Source: Coleophoma eucalyptorum
Taxonomy: Eukaryota > Ascomycota > Leotiomycetes > Helotiales > Dermateaceae
Assembly: GCA_026120035.1 (NCBI GenBank)
Contig: JALRME010000010.1
Coordinates: 310,001 to 374,000, forward strand
DNA length: 64,000 nucleotides
Reading direction: 5' to 3'
In this document: positions 1 through 9,957 of the stretch, one piece after another
Layout: each line of letters begins with the position of its first letter
How positions within the stretch are numbered: the first letter of the stretch is position 1
The notes under the pieces: generated by a model
The model's input: only the letters and a program-made list of their open reading frames with translations
The model's database searches: none
Told to the model about the DNA's origin: nothing
Position numbers and translations under genes: made by a program

Positions 1-681
1 GCCCGCCGAGAATCTCCACAAGATGGAGCTGGTGGGAGTGGGAGTGCTCAGGTCCCATTGCCTGAAGGTTCATCTCAATCGTCGCATGCTTCCGATATGG
101 ATAGCCTGACTTCCGGCATGAAGAGAATTAAAATAAATCTGACCACGAAGGCACAGAGAGAGGCGAGAGATGCATCGAAGGCTAGTGTTAAGATACCTAA
201 GCCTTCAAAGTCAACAAAGCCAAAACAGGGTGAATCAAGCGAAATGCTGCCTCCTGAGCCGTTCGCATCACAAGGCCCTTCTCCTGTTCCCTTATATATC
301 CAAGAGGCGTCTGAGACCCCACTCCCACCGAGCTCCCCTATAACCCCTGCTCCAACAGCCGCAGATGTCTCGACAATTGAGCCAGAGTCAACCCCGGACG
401 TTTTTATACCCTATCAACCTAACGGGCCACCCGCAAGCACTACTGCTCCAACTCCAGAAAGTCTCCGTTGGTTGCCACCGAATACCGCAACGCCTGGGGT
501 TACTCCAGGCGCTACGCCAATCAAGAAGAATGAGCTTCCAGTCTTCACAGCCACATCCGCAATTCCGTTCGGTGTCAAACCAGACTCTGCTCTGACGGTG
601 GCCGAAAATGAGGCTTCTGCGACAGGACCACCCCCGGATGACTCAGAATGGAACGTACCGGAAACACCACAGAAGAATTGA
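1..681 (+). CDS. C-terminal part of a protein, possibly HOS3-like histone deacetylase (5' end outside window)
   Basis: The frame is open from the first base of the window to the TGA at 679-681, so this is the last 226 codons of a longer gene. The visible part is low-complexity and disordered: rich in Pro, Ser and Thr, with a basic patch (MKRIKINL, then lysine-rich) and a conserved-looking end with LPVF and AIPFG followed by a WNVPETP-type terminus. My recollection is that filamentous-fungal HOS3-type histone deacetylases carry a tail of this kind after the catalytic domain, but no catalytic residue lies inside the window, so the assignment is tentative. If right, the protein would deacetylate histones in the nucleus. 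The coding frame is reliable; the family name is not. Confidence 0.45.
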   Translation, partial: ARRESPQDGAGGSGSAQVPLPEGSSQSSHASDMDSLTSGMKRIKINLTTKAQREARDASKASVKIPKPSKSTKPKQGESSEMLPPEPFASQGPSPVPLYIQEASETPLPPSSPITPAPTAADVSTIEPESTPDVFIPYQPNGPPASTTAPTPESLRWLPPNTATPGVTPGATPIKKNELPVFTATSAIPFGVKPDSALTVAENEASATGPPPDDSEWNVPETPQKN

Positions 682-1685
682 TCTTGCATGGTCATACATT
701 TATTTTCTTTATCTTGTCTCAATATTGGCTTCACTAGGAGCCTTCTCTTCTCCTCGATCGTTTCCGTAAGCGTAAAGATCGTGTGAATCATTTATGATAC
801 CCTTTAGAAAAGTAGGAGCTGGGTTTTTAAAGGATGGTTTCTGTTTTTTGGTATTGATTAAGATATTTTTTTTGTAGTAGGAGTAGTTGGCCTTTTCGTT
901 CTGAATGGAATCATCAATCGTTTTACTACCAGCAATGGTATCACAAACCACAAACACCTCCCTTCTATATTGACTAAACCACTGTATCTATGTATTTTAG
1001 GTAAAGTTTTTCGTAGTCACTAAGGTTGCTTTGGTGATTGTGAAACTTTTCACTCACCAAGTGAGATTAATCACGGAATTATGGTGCCGTTAATTTATCC
1101 TGACCTGCTGGAGGTGTCACCTTGATACTATTCCCATGGCAAATACACAACAAGAAGAACCATGCACACGTCACCACCCCAGCTTCTACATTAGGCTCCA
1201 TGTCCCGCAAATTGGAGGCGGGGTTGGTAGAGTTACTTGAATCTTGCAACCGGCACTTTTACTGTTCTTGACAAACTTTGATCACCCTGGAGTCACGTCC
1301 ACCTCAGCCCCTGCATAACACACCTCTTCCCATTCGTTACAATAGACTTCATCACTTCTTCGCGTACCAGCTAGGTAGGTGGCTCAGGCGAATCAACAAT
1401 TAAGCGACTCAAGTACGGAGCTTTCTACCAGTAGATTATGATTAACGCCCTACTTGCTTTTCCAATTCGTCCGTAGTACCCTGCTGATCGCGGAAATACG
1501 TTATGTCAATCATATCAACAATGACGGTATTGCCTTTGATCCATGACTAGTTCTGCGGATGAAGGGAAGGCAAGAAGACGTGCTAAAATGTAGTATAAAG
1601 GGGAAAGGAATAGCTACTCCAGATTTCGGGACACAGCATCGAGCTCTGTAGCAAATCATTCTTCTCTTCCTTTTGGTTGTTCAAC
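682..1685. other. Intergenic: 3' flank of HOS3-like gene and tannase promoter
   Basis: No convincing gene. The distal part holds the promoter of the tannase gene, with a TATA-like element about 90 bp before its ATG. Short open frames on the minus strand (for example 414-791 and 709-957) are shadows or chance. Confidence 0.6.
1594..1600 (+). promoter_or_regulatory. TATA-like box of the tannase gene
   Basis: TATAAAG lies 92 bp upstream of the tannase ATG at 1686, a plausible spacing for a TATA-type fungal promoter with a short leader. Inducible secreted hydrolases often have such promoters; that part is inference. Confidence 0.45.
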
Positions 1686-3437
1686 ATGCGTGTTGTGTAT
1701 CAATTAGTGGCCATCGCCGCCCCCGCTGCGGCGCTTACTATTAATGATCTCTGCACCACATCCTACGCCCAGTCTGCACTTCCAGCACAGGGTTTCTACA
1801 ACGGCATCACAATTGACTCCGCGTCCATTGTTACAACACTGGGCACAAACTATTCTATCACAGGCAATGATTTCTTCCAAGATGCTGTCATCAATTATTG
1901 CAATATCTCATTCGCGTACACCCACAATGGCCGCGATGACATAGTTAACGTTGCTTACTGGGTCCCCGACCCCGCAAAATTCAATAACCGATTCCTGTCA
2001 ACAGGAGGCGGTGGCCTTGCAATAAACTCAGGTGCCAACACCGTCTCGGGTGGAGTCAGTCTTGGTGCTGTGTCTGGTCTTACCGATGGTGGTTTTGGCA
2101 GCTTCAATGGGCAAGACGACACCGATTTCCTACTTGCCAACGGGACAGTCAACTGGGAAAATACATACATGTTTGGCTACCAGGCCATTCATGAGATGAC
2201 TGTTCTTGGCAAGGAATTTACGAAGAACTTGTTCAGCATGACCAATGGGACGAAGCTTTATTCATATTACCAGGCATGCTCTGAGGGAGGTCGCGAAGGC
2301 TGGAGTCAGCTTCAACGATTCAACGAATTCGACGGCGCTTCGGTTGGCGCTCCCGCTTTCCGTTATGCCTTTCAACAGATTCAGCATCTTTTTTCAAATG
2401 TTGTGGAACAAACCCTGAACTATTATCCACCACCCTGTGAATTGGAAGCCATTCTCAACGCTACCCTAACCGCCTGTGACCCGCTTGATGGAATCACTGA
2501 CGGTGTAGTTTCCCGAACGGATCTCTGCAAGCTGCAGTTCGATATTGAGAGTGTTCTGGGCACTCCATATTATTGTGCTGCATCGTCTGGTGGAGGTGGT
2601 TTTCCAGGCAAGGTTAAGAGACAGAGTGGCGCAACCACCACTCCGGCTCAAAATGGCACTGTATCTGCTAAGGCCATCGAGGTCGCCAAGACCATCCTCG
2701 ATGGTCTTCACGACAACCAAGGACGACGTGTATATTTCTCTTACCAGCCTTCGGCTACCTGGACCGATGCAGCAACACAGTACAACAGCGCAACCGGCCA
2801 ATGGGAACTCAGTGTGAGTGGGCTTGGTGCTGAATTTGTCACACGATATCTTGAGTTGCAAAACACCTCTACCCTTGCAAACCTTGATGGTGTGACGTAC
2901 GATACAATGAAGGGCTGGATCTACGACCTCTGGCAGTTGTACGAAGATTCACTACAGACGACCTGGCCTGACTTGACTCGTTTGCAGGAAGGGGGAACAA
3001 AAGTCATTCATATGCACGGAGAATCTGACTTCAGTATCCCCACAGCTTCATCCGTTCGATACTGGGAGTCTGTTCGACAGGTCATGTTCCCTAATTTGTC
3101 ATATAATGAAAGTTCTGCCCAACTGCAGGACTTCTATCGGCTGTATCTCGTCCCTGGCGGTTCACATTGCTCACCGAATGCTAATGAGGCAAATGGAGGA
3201 TGGCCACAGACCAGTGTCAATCAGTTGATTGATTGGGTTGAAAATGGAATTGCACCAGATACCCTTAACTCAACCATTTTCTATGGTGCGAATACTGGTG
3301 ACAGCAGGCAGATCTGTCTCTGGCCTCTGAGACCTCTTTGGACTGGCAATGGAACCGCCATGGAATGCGTCTACGATCAAGCATCCATCGATACATGGAT
3401 TTATGATATCGATGCATTCAAAATGCCAGTGTATTAG
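1686..3437 (+). CDS. Secreted tannase/feruloyl esterase family hydrolase
   Basis: Intronless, 583 residues, within the usual length of fungal tannases. An N-terminal hydrophobic segment ending near Ala19 looks like a signal peptide; the in-frame TTG 9 bp upstream is ignored in favour of the ATG. The alpha/beta-hydrolase catalytic set is visible: nucleophile in ACSEGG (Cys198-Ser199), Asp448 in HGESDFS, and His494-Cys495 in GGSHC, giving the family's CS-D-HC pattern in which the two Cys form a disulfide. A CDPLDGITDG segment near 264-273 matches the calcium-site region of the lid. A KVKR site at 309-312 could be cut by Kex2, as known for Aspergillus tannase. Many N-x-S/T sites suggest glycosylation. 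Family members cleave gallate esters or feruloyl esters outside the cell; which substrate applies here cannot be read from sequence. Confidence 0.9.
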   Translation: MRVVYQLVAIAAPAAALTINDLCTTSYAQSALPAQGFYNGITIDSASIVTTLGTNYSITGNDFFQDAVINYCNISFAYTHNGRDDIVNVAYWVPDPAKFNNRFLSTGGGGLAINSGANTVSGGVSLGAVSGLTDGGFGSFNGQDDTDFLLANGTVNWENTYMFGYQAIHEMTVLGKEFTKNLFSMTNGTKLYSYYQACSEGGREGWSQLQRFNEFDGASVGAPAFRYAFQQIQHLFSNVVEQTLNYYPPPCELEAILNATLTACDPLDGITDGVVSRTDLCKLQFDIESVLGTPYYCAASSGGGGFPGKVKRQSGATTTPAQNGTVSAKAIEVAKTILDGLHDNQGRRVYFSYQPSATWTDAATQYNSATGQWELSVSGLGAEFVTRYLELQNTSTLANLDGVTYDTMKGWIYDLWQLYEDSLQTTWPDLTRLQEGGTKVIHMHGESDFSIPTASSVRYWESVRQVMFPNLSYNESSAQLQDFYRLYLVPGGSHCSPNANEANGGWPQTSVNQLIDWVENGIAPDTLNSTIFYGANTGDSRQICLWPLRPLWTGNGTAMECVYDQASIDTWIYDIDAFKMPVY

Positions 3438-4371
3438 ATTATATGCCGCTTTGGGCTAAGGAGTAGGAGAGGAACATTTGCGCATAACCACTTCCATTTC
3501 ATGTATATAATATCTTGTCCGAGAAGAAAATCACAGAATCCTCTTGTCGCCAAGAATAATGATTGACACCGTGATTTATGAAATTTAAAACTGCGGAGAA
3601 GCCACCAGACTCGAATAATTCGCGGTTGATTTTCAATCTTCAACCATAATTGTGTTTTGGAGATGTGTGCTTGCAAAGTGTAACACGATGTCACTTTCCG
3701 ATGGAATATCAATTTCATGGACAAGTAACATCGATCGGTACAGATATTTGATATGATTTTAAAATGAAAAGATACATGCAAAGATCACATAATTGTCTAA
3801 TTGCCAGTACAGAGTGATATTACGTGTCTGACTAATTCGTGTCACAATCCATGGGCTATCGCCTTCCACCTTAGAGGTAGCCACTGATTTACTGAAGCAA
3901 TCTGATCTATCGCAACCGGTCATTGAAGATTTTGAAAGTAATTCGGTTCTTGCGAGATACTTTTACGGTACATGAATTTCATTTGAAAACCCTGTATTGT
4001 CGCTGCGCTCGATAATGGGATTGGCACTGGTGACCCATTGGCAGCTCGCTTAATTTATAACAATAGGAGGCGAGGCGACCTTACTTGCAACCACAATACT
4101 AAGTACAAAGGAAAACACAATGAGCGAGAACACTTTCAGTGAAGTTATTCAGAAATTTTAACAATAGGTAGGTTAGTGATGTCAAACTCTTTACCTCGCT
4201 CTCTCTCCCCCCTTCTCTCTTCTTTCCTTTCCTTTCTTCTTTGTCGACGAAAGCATTCCCAGAGAAATACCACAGCATAACAACATACTAGCATACCAAG
4301 CTCTTCCCATCTATTCTCTTTCTTCTTTCACCTTATCCTTGTGACCCCGACAGTCACTAAAAACAAGTACA
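3438..4371. other. Intergenic with CT-rich leader before the interrupted frame
   Basis: No gene seen. The last 180 bp hold a strong pyrimidine tract (about 4198-4243), typical of fungal core promoters or leaders, directly before the ATG at 4372. Two tiny upstream frames start at 4120 and 4179. Confidence 0.5.
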
Positions 4372-5073
4372 ATGGGGCCAACCAAGCAAACACCAGAACC
4401 AAAGAAATCGACTGCCGCCGATGAAGGCTCGCTGCCTGAGGCTTAGAAGGGAAAGGCAGTCGACAATTCTAGAGACAAGACGGTAGCGGCAGGAGTAGTA
4501 GAAGAAGAAGAAGAACGAGCTCCTCCTACAACTCCCAATCTTTCCAAATCTCCCCCCTCTTCTCTCCCTTCTCTTCCGAACTCGCCTTCCGACTGCTGGC
4601 TCCTCTCTCCTCCTCCTCCTCCTCCTCAATCCTCCTCTTCGTCTCAACCTTCTGAACCACCGGTAGCAGAAGTAGAGGCAGGACTAGCAACCCTTGCGTC
4701 CTCCTCTTCTTCCTCCGCCAACACCACCACCACTACCATCAACTACTTCCCGGACCGACAATTTACAGAGGAGGAGTACCTCTACCTCTCTACCCACTTC
4801 TACCAGCACGGACAGAGCAAAGAGGAGGAAAGCCTAGCCGAGGTCTTCTGGCACCATGGAACTGGGACGCATGGCCAAAGCTGTGCGTGCCAGGACGAGA
4901 TGGACTGGCAGCCACAGGGAGGGTGGCGGTGGTTCTACGAGTGCATCTGCTCGTTGTACGAGTCAGAGATGCAGGGGGTTGAGTGGGAGATTGGGTGGAA
5001 GGTCGACTGGGAGATGGTGGATTGGGGGGGGGGGCTAGAGGCTGGTGGGCGCTGTAAGATGGATTGTTCGTGA
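4372..5073 (+). pseudogene. Protein-coding frame interrupted by a single in-frame TAG (codon 25)
   Basis: An ATG in good fungal context (ACAATGG) at 4372 opens a frame that meets TAG at 4444-4446. The same frame then stays open for 208 more codons to TGA at 5071-5073. The downstream part reads like real protein: a Glu run, proline- and serine-rich linkers, an Asn/Thr stretch, then a compact C-terminal region rich in Trp, Tyr, Cys and acidic residues (motifs NYFPDRQF, EEYLYLS, WRWFYECICS). There is no GT between the ATG and the TAG, so no canonical intron starting inside exon 1 can skip it. A GT at 4365 with the TAG's own AG as acceptor would make an 82-bp intron, but that removes this ATG and I find no upstream ATG in frame. 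An 11-G run at 5024-5034 could hide a frame error near the C-terminus. I do not recognise the family. Stop-gain, readthrough, alternative 5' exon and sequencing error all remain possible. Confidence 0.5.
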
Positions 5074-5094
5074 CTCTCCCTCGCGGTTGTTGTC

Positions 5095-5116
5095 TTTACA
5101 CCGAAATGTGGGTAAA
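5095..5116 (+). repeat. 22-bp direct repeat, copy 1
   Basis: The 22-bp unit starts TTTACACCG and ends GTGGGTAAA and recurs exactly at 5191-5212, 96 bp further on. The unit is itself an imperfect inverted repeat (TTTAC...GTAAA ends). It lies just after the stop of the interrupted frame. Confidence 0.8.
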
Positions 5117-5190
5117 ATATACACCTATCTCTTCTCTGGCGGTGTTGCGTGGTGGTTTCGGGGAGGTGGGGATCGTGGTTTGGGAGGAGT

Positions 5191-5212
5191 TTTACACCGA
5201 AATGTGGGTAAA
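5191..5212 (+). repeat. 22-bp direct repeat, copy 2
   Basis: Exact second copy of the unit at 5095-5116; the sequences on either side are not repeated. Confidence 0.8.
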
Positions 5213-6143
5213 CTACTTGTATTCGGAGATGTTTCTTGGGAGTTCCGGTGTTTGGCGTTGGTGTTCACTGATAGATGGAGGTCTCCGAAATCGAGTATAA
5301 ACTACTTAGTTAGTGCTTTGAGTGTTTACCTTGCTCTTCTGATCTAAATGAGAGCTCTTTTACTGTTTCGGCTTCAAATCTGTCTTCATGCTTGAGCGTG
5401 ATGTCCTCGTTCGAACACATGGAGAGGTCAGAAGCCCATATCAAGTCACCTATTCTCAGCCAAACACCAGAGATTCGATTTCTGAGACATGGTCGCCAAG
5501 ATATATTACGTTTCTTTGAATGTGAATACTGAGAATTTAGTCTCTAGAACATATATAGGTCTTTTGGACAGTCTGGAGAGTGTCACTAAATATATGTGGT
5601 TTTTGAGATCTAGTGAATTAGGAATCCTTGTAGAACTACAGTTACTCAAGTCTCATTAACGAGCTATAGTCACCAGGAGAAGACTTATTGTAATAAAGTG
5701 TACTTCCTGTTACACCATTGCTGAACGAAACTACTTGGCCTACTGTACCAAGCTGAATCGAATGTCTTATAGTGGAGAAGGGGGATAGAATATCAGAGAC
5801 TGCTGGGATACGAAAAGTGCGAAACCAAAAACCAACAAGTACCGATTTGAGTACAGATGGTTTCTTTTAGGACACAAAGACAAAAAGACCTAGCAAGACA
5901 GAGTGCCCAAAACACGAGAAGACAATCTCTTATTCGTGTTACCAGCCCTTATATCCGGCGAAAGATCTTCAATATTATTGGCTTGAAAAGTATGCCTGTA
6001 GCTGTCTCACAGCTATCACCGGAGGAAGAAAACCTAAAGGTTTCAGGAGCTATAATCCATGTCACTGAGCCCATTGCGGAGACACAACAAGCATTGCAAA
6101 AAGGTAGTTCTGATGCTAGTCCAGTGTCCACACATGGCTTCGG

Positions 6144-6863
6144 TCAGATTTCTAACCTCCTAAACATGTTCACATGCTCCATGCCCGCGACGCGAGAAGT
6201 GCCCAGCTCCTCGTCAACCACAAACCCATTCCTCTCCCAAGCCGTCTTAGCCTTCAACTGAGCAAGAATACCAACCAAGCCTTTCCACTCGGGAACGCCA
6301 TTCCCACTCACACCCATACTCTCCGGATGAGCCTTGGCCCAGTCCATGGCCGCGTCGATCAAGAGATTGGCATATCTCTTCCCACGGAATTCTTCCAACA
6401 CGCACCAGCGGCCGAGCGAAATATATGGCTCGATGCCATCGTGTAGGGAACAGGCCTTCTCGACGAAATAGGAAGGCGCCGGGCGTGAGAAGATGATGCT
6501 GGCATCTTCGGCAGCCATATCTTCGGTGGGTGCATCCCATACGGTCCCGGCTACGGGGTGGGGATAGGCCTGTGGGAAAGGAACCAACCTCACCGTACCG
6601 ATTGGTTTGGGTTCATCAGAAGAATCCTCATCGGCCGGAGCGTAGAGGACCCAGTGGTACGCTCGTGCGTCATCTGCATCGGTGTGATGTTTGATTGGTA
6701 CAGCCTTCTGCTCATGCACAAAGACTTCTTCCCGGATGAACATGGAGTCTCGGAAGGTCTTGGGGAAAATATTCTCTTGCTGCGAGCTGGGCAGATGTCG
6801 TTTCCACTTGACAAGCAGCTCTTGCGGCAGAGGCGCCTGGAAAACGATGGTGGGTGTCGGCAT
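6144..6863 (-). CDS. GNAT-family N-acetyltransferase
   Basis: Single-exon, 239 residues, ATG at 6863-6861, TGA at 6146-6144. The N-terminal REEVFVHEQ segment (44-52) resembles the start of ElaA/GNA1-like acetyltransferases. IGTVRL (88-93) is a typical GNAT strand, and LGRWCVLEEFRGKRYANLL (150-168) is motif A with the R-G-K-R-Y pyrophosphate loop that binds acetyl-CoA. A C-terminal NGFVVDEE...HVNMFRR segment fits the last strands of the fold. The enzyme should transfer an acetyl group from acetyl-CoA to an amine, probably a small molecule. The true substrate cannot be told, and there is no adjacent pathway gene to suggest one. Confidence 0.8.
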   Translation of the reverse strand: MPTPTIVFQAPLPQELLVKWKRHLPSSQQENIFPKTFRDSMFIREEVFVHEQKAVPIKHHTDADDARAYHWVLYAPADEDSSDEPKPIGTVRLVPFPQAYPHPVAGTVWDAPTEDMAAEDASIIFSRPAPSYFVEKACSLHDGIEPYISLGRWCVLEEFRGKRYANLLIDAAMDWAKAHPESMGVSGNGVPEWKGLVGILAQLKAKTAWERNGFVVDEELGTSRVAGMEHVNMFRRLEI

Positions 6864-9800
6864 GTTGAAATTTGCTCATATAACAAGGTTACGGAAGTGA
6901 AGTCTAGTTGGGCTTTTCGGAGAAGTGTAGGTTTCCATTATTCTCGGGCAATGTAGTTGCGAAGTTACCTTTGAGGATCTTTAAAGTCTAAATTGCACGC
7001 AGAAGTCCAAGCTGACGACAACCAAGAGACACAATCACGCCGGCCGGCGAGTGAGTCAAACACCTTGGACAACAGCAAGCGAGCGAACAAGGAAATCTAT
7101 TCACTTGCAAGGCCGATTCATGTATCTTTTTCTTGAAAATGCCATCGGAAGTAGCATTCCGCCAAGAGGTGATAGCTAATAGATCAGGAAATAAGAGATA
7201 TGTATTTGCAGTACTTAACTGTACCAAATTCAACTGACGGGGACATGCTTGCGAGATAGTCACGAGAGCAGTACCCTGACAGCTTAAGTCTGGTGAGTCC
7301 CAGACCTACATTACATAATCATAACCGGTTCATCGCCATGCCATGACCTTGAGTTGACAAGACAGGGACGGACACGTATGGAGCGAGCCACTCGTATTCA
7401 ATCGAGTACCGCACGACAGCGGCGTGGATCTTTCTCTCTATTTTTGCAGGCTCCATCATTGCCCCATAAGGAAATCCGGGGCCGAAGCATGGACTGCGTA
7501 AGTATGTTCGAAATAGACAAGAAGAGCAACGACCAGCCACGGACGAAGGAAAAAAGGTGCAGCAGCAGCTGGCAAGAGAGGGATTTATTTGCATTAGGGG
7601 AAGACGGGCCGACTGAGGGCAATTAATCCCAACGGACGTAAGGTGCTGAAGGCGCAAAGAGCGCAACAACGCAGCAGCGATGAAGGGGGAGAGTTTCGCT
7701 GGTGCCTGGAGGAGTTGCGAGAGATATCAATAGATTTCTGGGTGCTCAGAAACCGGGAGTCACGACAAAGCTTTTGGTCAGCCATGAGTGATGCGTGAAT
7801 AAGTCGTGCCAATGTGTGTGATAGGAAGACCAAGACCCTCGGAGCAATGGGCTGGCTAAGCGAAGCACCACCCGCGGGCATAAACCTGTCAACTCCAGTC
7901 AATTCAGCAAAAGCGCATGAAACATGCTGCGGAAAACCATCCTGACCGCCCGATATAGCATGTCATTACACAGCATGGGAATAAGGGGACCAGGGGCCGC
8001 AATCATTTCCATCTAGGTTTGCATATTAAAGCCTCCGTCCAGTGTGCTGCACACTGCACGACATCTTCTTGTGCATGGACGGTGCTACTGTACTGTACGG
8101 TGGGAGCAGACAGCCCGACCGACGTGCTCCGTACCTACAGCCCTCGGCTCGGGGCTGGATTACTGCTTCCTTGCACATAGCTCCGTCGTTGCAGCACATG
8201 CCAGGTTCGGCTTTCAAAGTGGGGGATAAGAGGATATGGGGGAGGTGGCAATGGACAGCAAGAAGGCGGCGAGAGGGAGGGAAAAAAGATAGAAGTCAGA
8301 CGTATCAAGCCGACACTATGCGTGCCTTTACAGTGCCGTAGGTCGTTCCACCGGGGGGGGGGGGGGTCGAGGGGTTCATTCGTGGCCTACGATTCTCTGC
8401 TTTGCTCTCACTGCTGCTGTCTCTTTGACATTGTCCGTGTCCGCCTCCGTATTCGCGTCCGATGAGAAAGAGCGCATAAAGCCAGGGGATTCAAGGACTT
8501 TCTTCCTATTCCTCTACGATTCCGCCAGATCATGACAATTTTTGAAGACGGCCCTACGCAGCCTTTTAGTCGATTCTCTCTACCCTGTAATGACTCGCTC
8601 CTTTGCTCCGTGCTCCATTGCGCTGACTAGTGCCTTTGTCTTGCATTGCCTTAGATTCGGAGACGGAGACAGAGGTAGCATAGGGCAAAGAAATGATGAT
8701 GCGGCTGCGGTACGTCCGCACGCTGTCTATCGTCCGGCTTTCTTGAATGGCTACCTTGCCGTGGGCTGATGGTTTTTGGCTCGGGGCTGCTTCCTTAATT
8801 TGGTATGTCTTCCATTGTGGTCTTGTATTTCTTAGAAATATAGATGGGGATAAGACGTTGAAACTGTTTGATGTTCCCATCCCAAATCCATTTTTTTTCC
8901 CTTAAGTGTCGGCTCTTTTTTCCCCTTCGCTCTTCACGATTGAATGACCTTTCTTGTTACTATACCTTTCTTCTCTTGACTCTTCCATCCCAGACGTTCT
9001 CCCCCGTCATATTCCTTTCTCTTGAGAACTTCCTTGATACCACTTCTACGTCGCAACCAAATCCTCTTCCGTTGCTCCACACGAACATTCTTCACGTCCC
9101 ACATAACCAACTCACTCCTCCTAGTTCCAACAGCCAACTAAAGCACGAGGTAGACATTCTTCAAAGGGAGGAACTTTTGGGTGACGCGGACCACTTCCCA
9201 AACCTTGTGACGCCATTTTCCCCAAGGCGGCCAAAGGAAAGGAGCAAAGCACAGCCTGGACGCACTTAGACGAAAACTCAACTTGCAATCTACCACTTTC
9301 CCGTGCCTGTCCTGTTGCTTTCTTTTTCCCCCTTCCAATAGTCTGTAATAACAAGTGCAGCGACACATCCAGCAAAAGCAAGGACCAGGAAAATCTCCGA
9401 GGAGGAAGAGGAGGAGGTCGTTCTGTTTGGAGAGCCCCACCCATTTGCATGAGATAAAAACGTGGAACGGGTAGCGAGCGAAAGGAAGCTGCCAACAGGA
9501 TCAACCACGAGAGGAAAGGGAGATTTAGTGGGAGAAGGTTCGGGAGTTAAGATTCCAAGATTATTCTCTTTTTGTCTTCTTGTTAAGATAACGGGAAAAG
9601 AGAAGAGCAAGGGAGGAATTCTAATGAACTAGAACTTTTCCGAAGTCAGATATATCGTTGTCTTTAGGTCTGGACCGGCCAGAAAGAGGCGAGTCAAGCA
9701 AGCCACTGACGCTTATAGCTTCCAGCACTGGAGTATATTTCAGGGGAAGTCACGAGACGGTGCAGGATTCCTTCAGAATTTGGATTAAGAATTCCCCAAC

Positions 9801-9957
9801 TAGAAAGGATCCTAAAAAAGAGGGAAAAAAATTAAGAAGAAAAAGAAGAAAAGGGAGATAACAAGAGAAGGATTCTTTCCATCAAACCAACTCCCATCAT
9901 CCCAGCACATTACAACCATCTTTCTAGAAAAGAAAAAAAAAACCAAGAGTCGCAACT
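6864..9957. other. 3.1-kb region with no recognisable gene
   Basis: Read on both strands. Open frames are short, biased and lack family motifs or sensible splice extensions. It contains a 14-G run at 8353-8366, CT-rich stretches near 8890-9130, and an A-rich leader just before 9958. It probably holds the promoters of the GNAT gene and of the acyltransferase gene, with an undetected noncoding RNA possible. Confidence 0.5.
8353..8366 (+). repeat. 14-nt poly-G tract
   Basis: Uninterrupted run of 14 G, preceded by CC; the longest of several G/C homopolymers in the window's noncoding DNA. Confidence 0.85.

Larger units (their letters stand above)
5074..6143. other. Intergenic between interrupted frame and GNAT gene
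   Basis: Apart from the 22-bp repeat pair, nothing recognisable. A plus-strand frame at 5857-6261 runs antisense into the 3' end of the GNAT gene and is not supported as a gene. Confidence 0.5.

Noticed and set aside
5405..5420. GTTCGAAC, resembling a tRNA B box
   Set aside because: No acceptor, D or anticodon stem can be folded around it.
5857..6261. Plus-strand frame of 134 codons
   Set aside because: Its last third is antisense to the conserved 3' end of the GNAT gene and the rest has no motif or splice extension.
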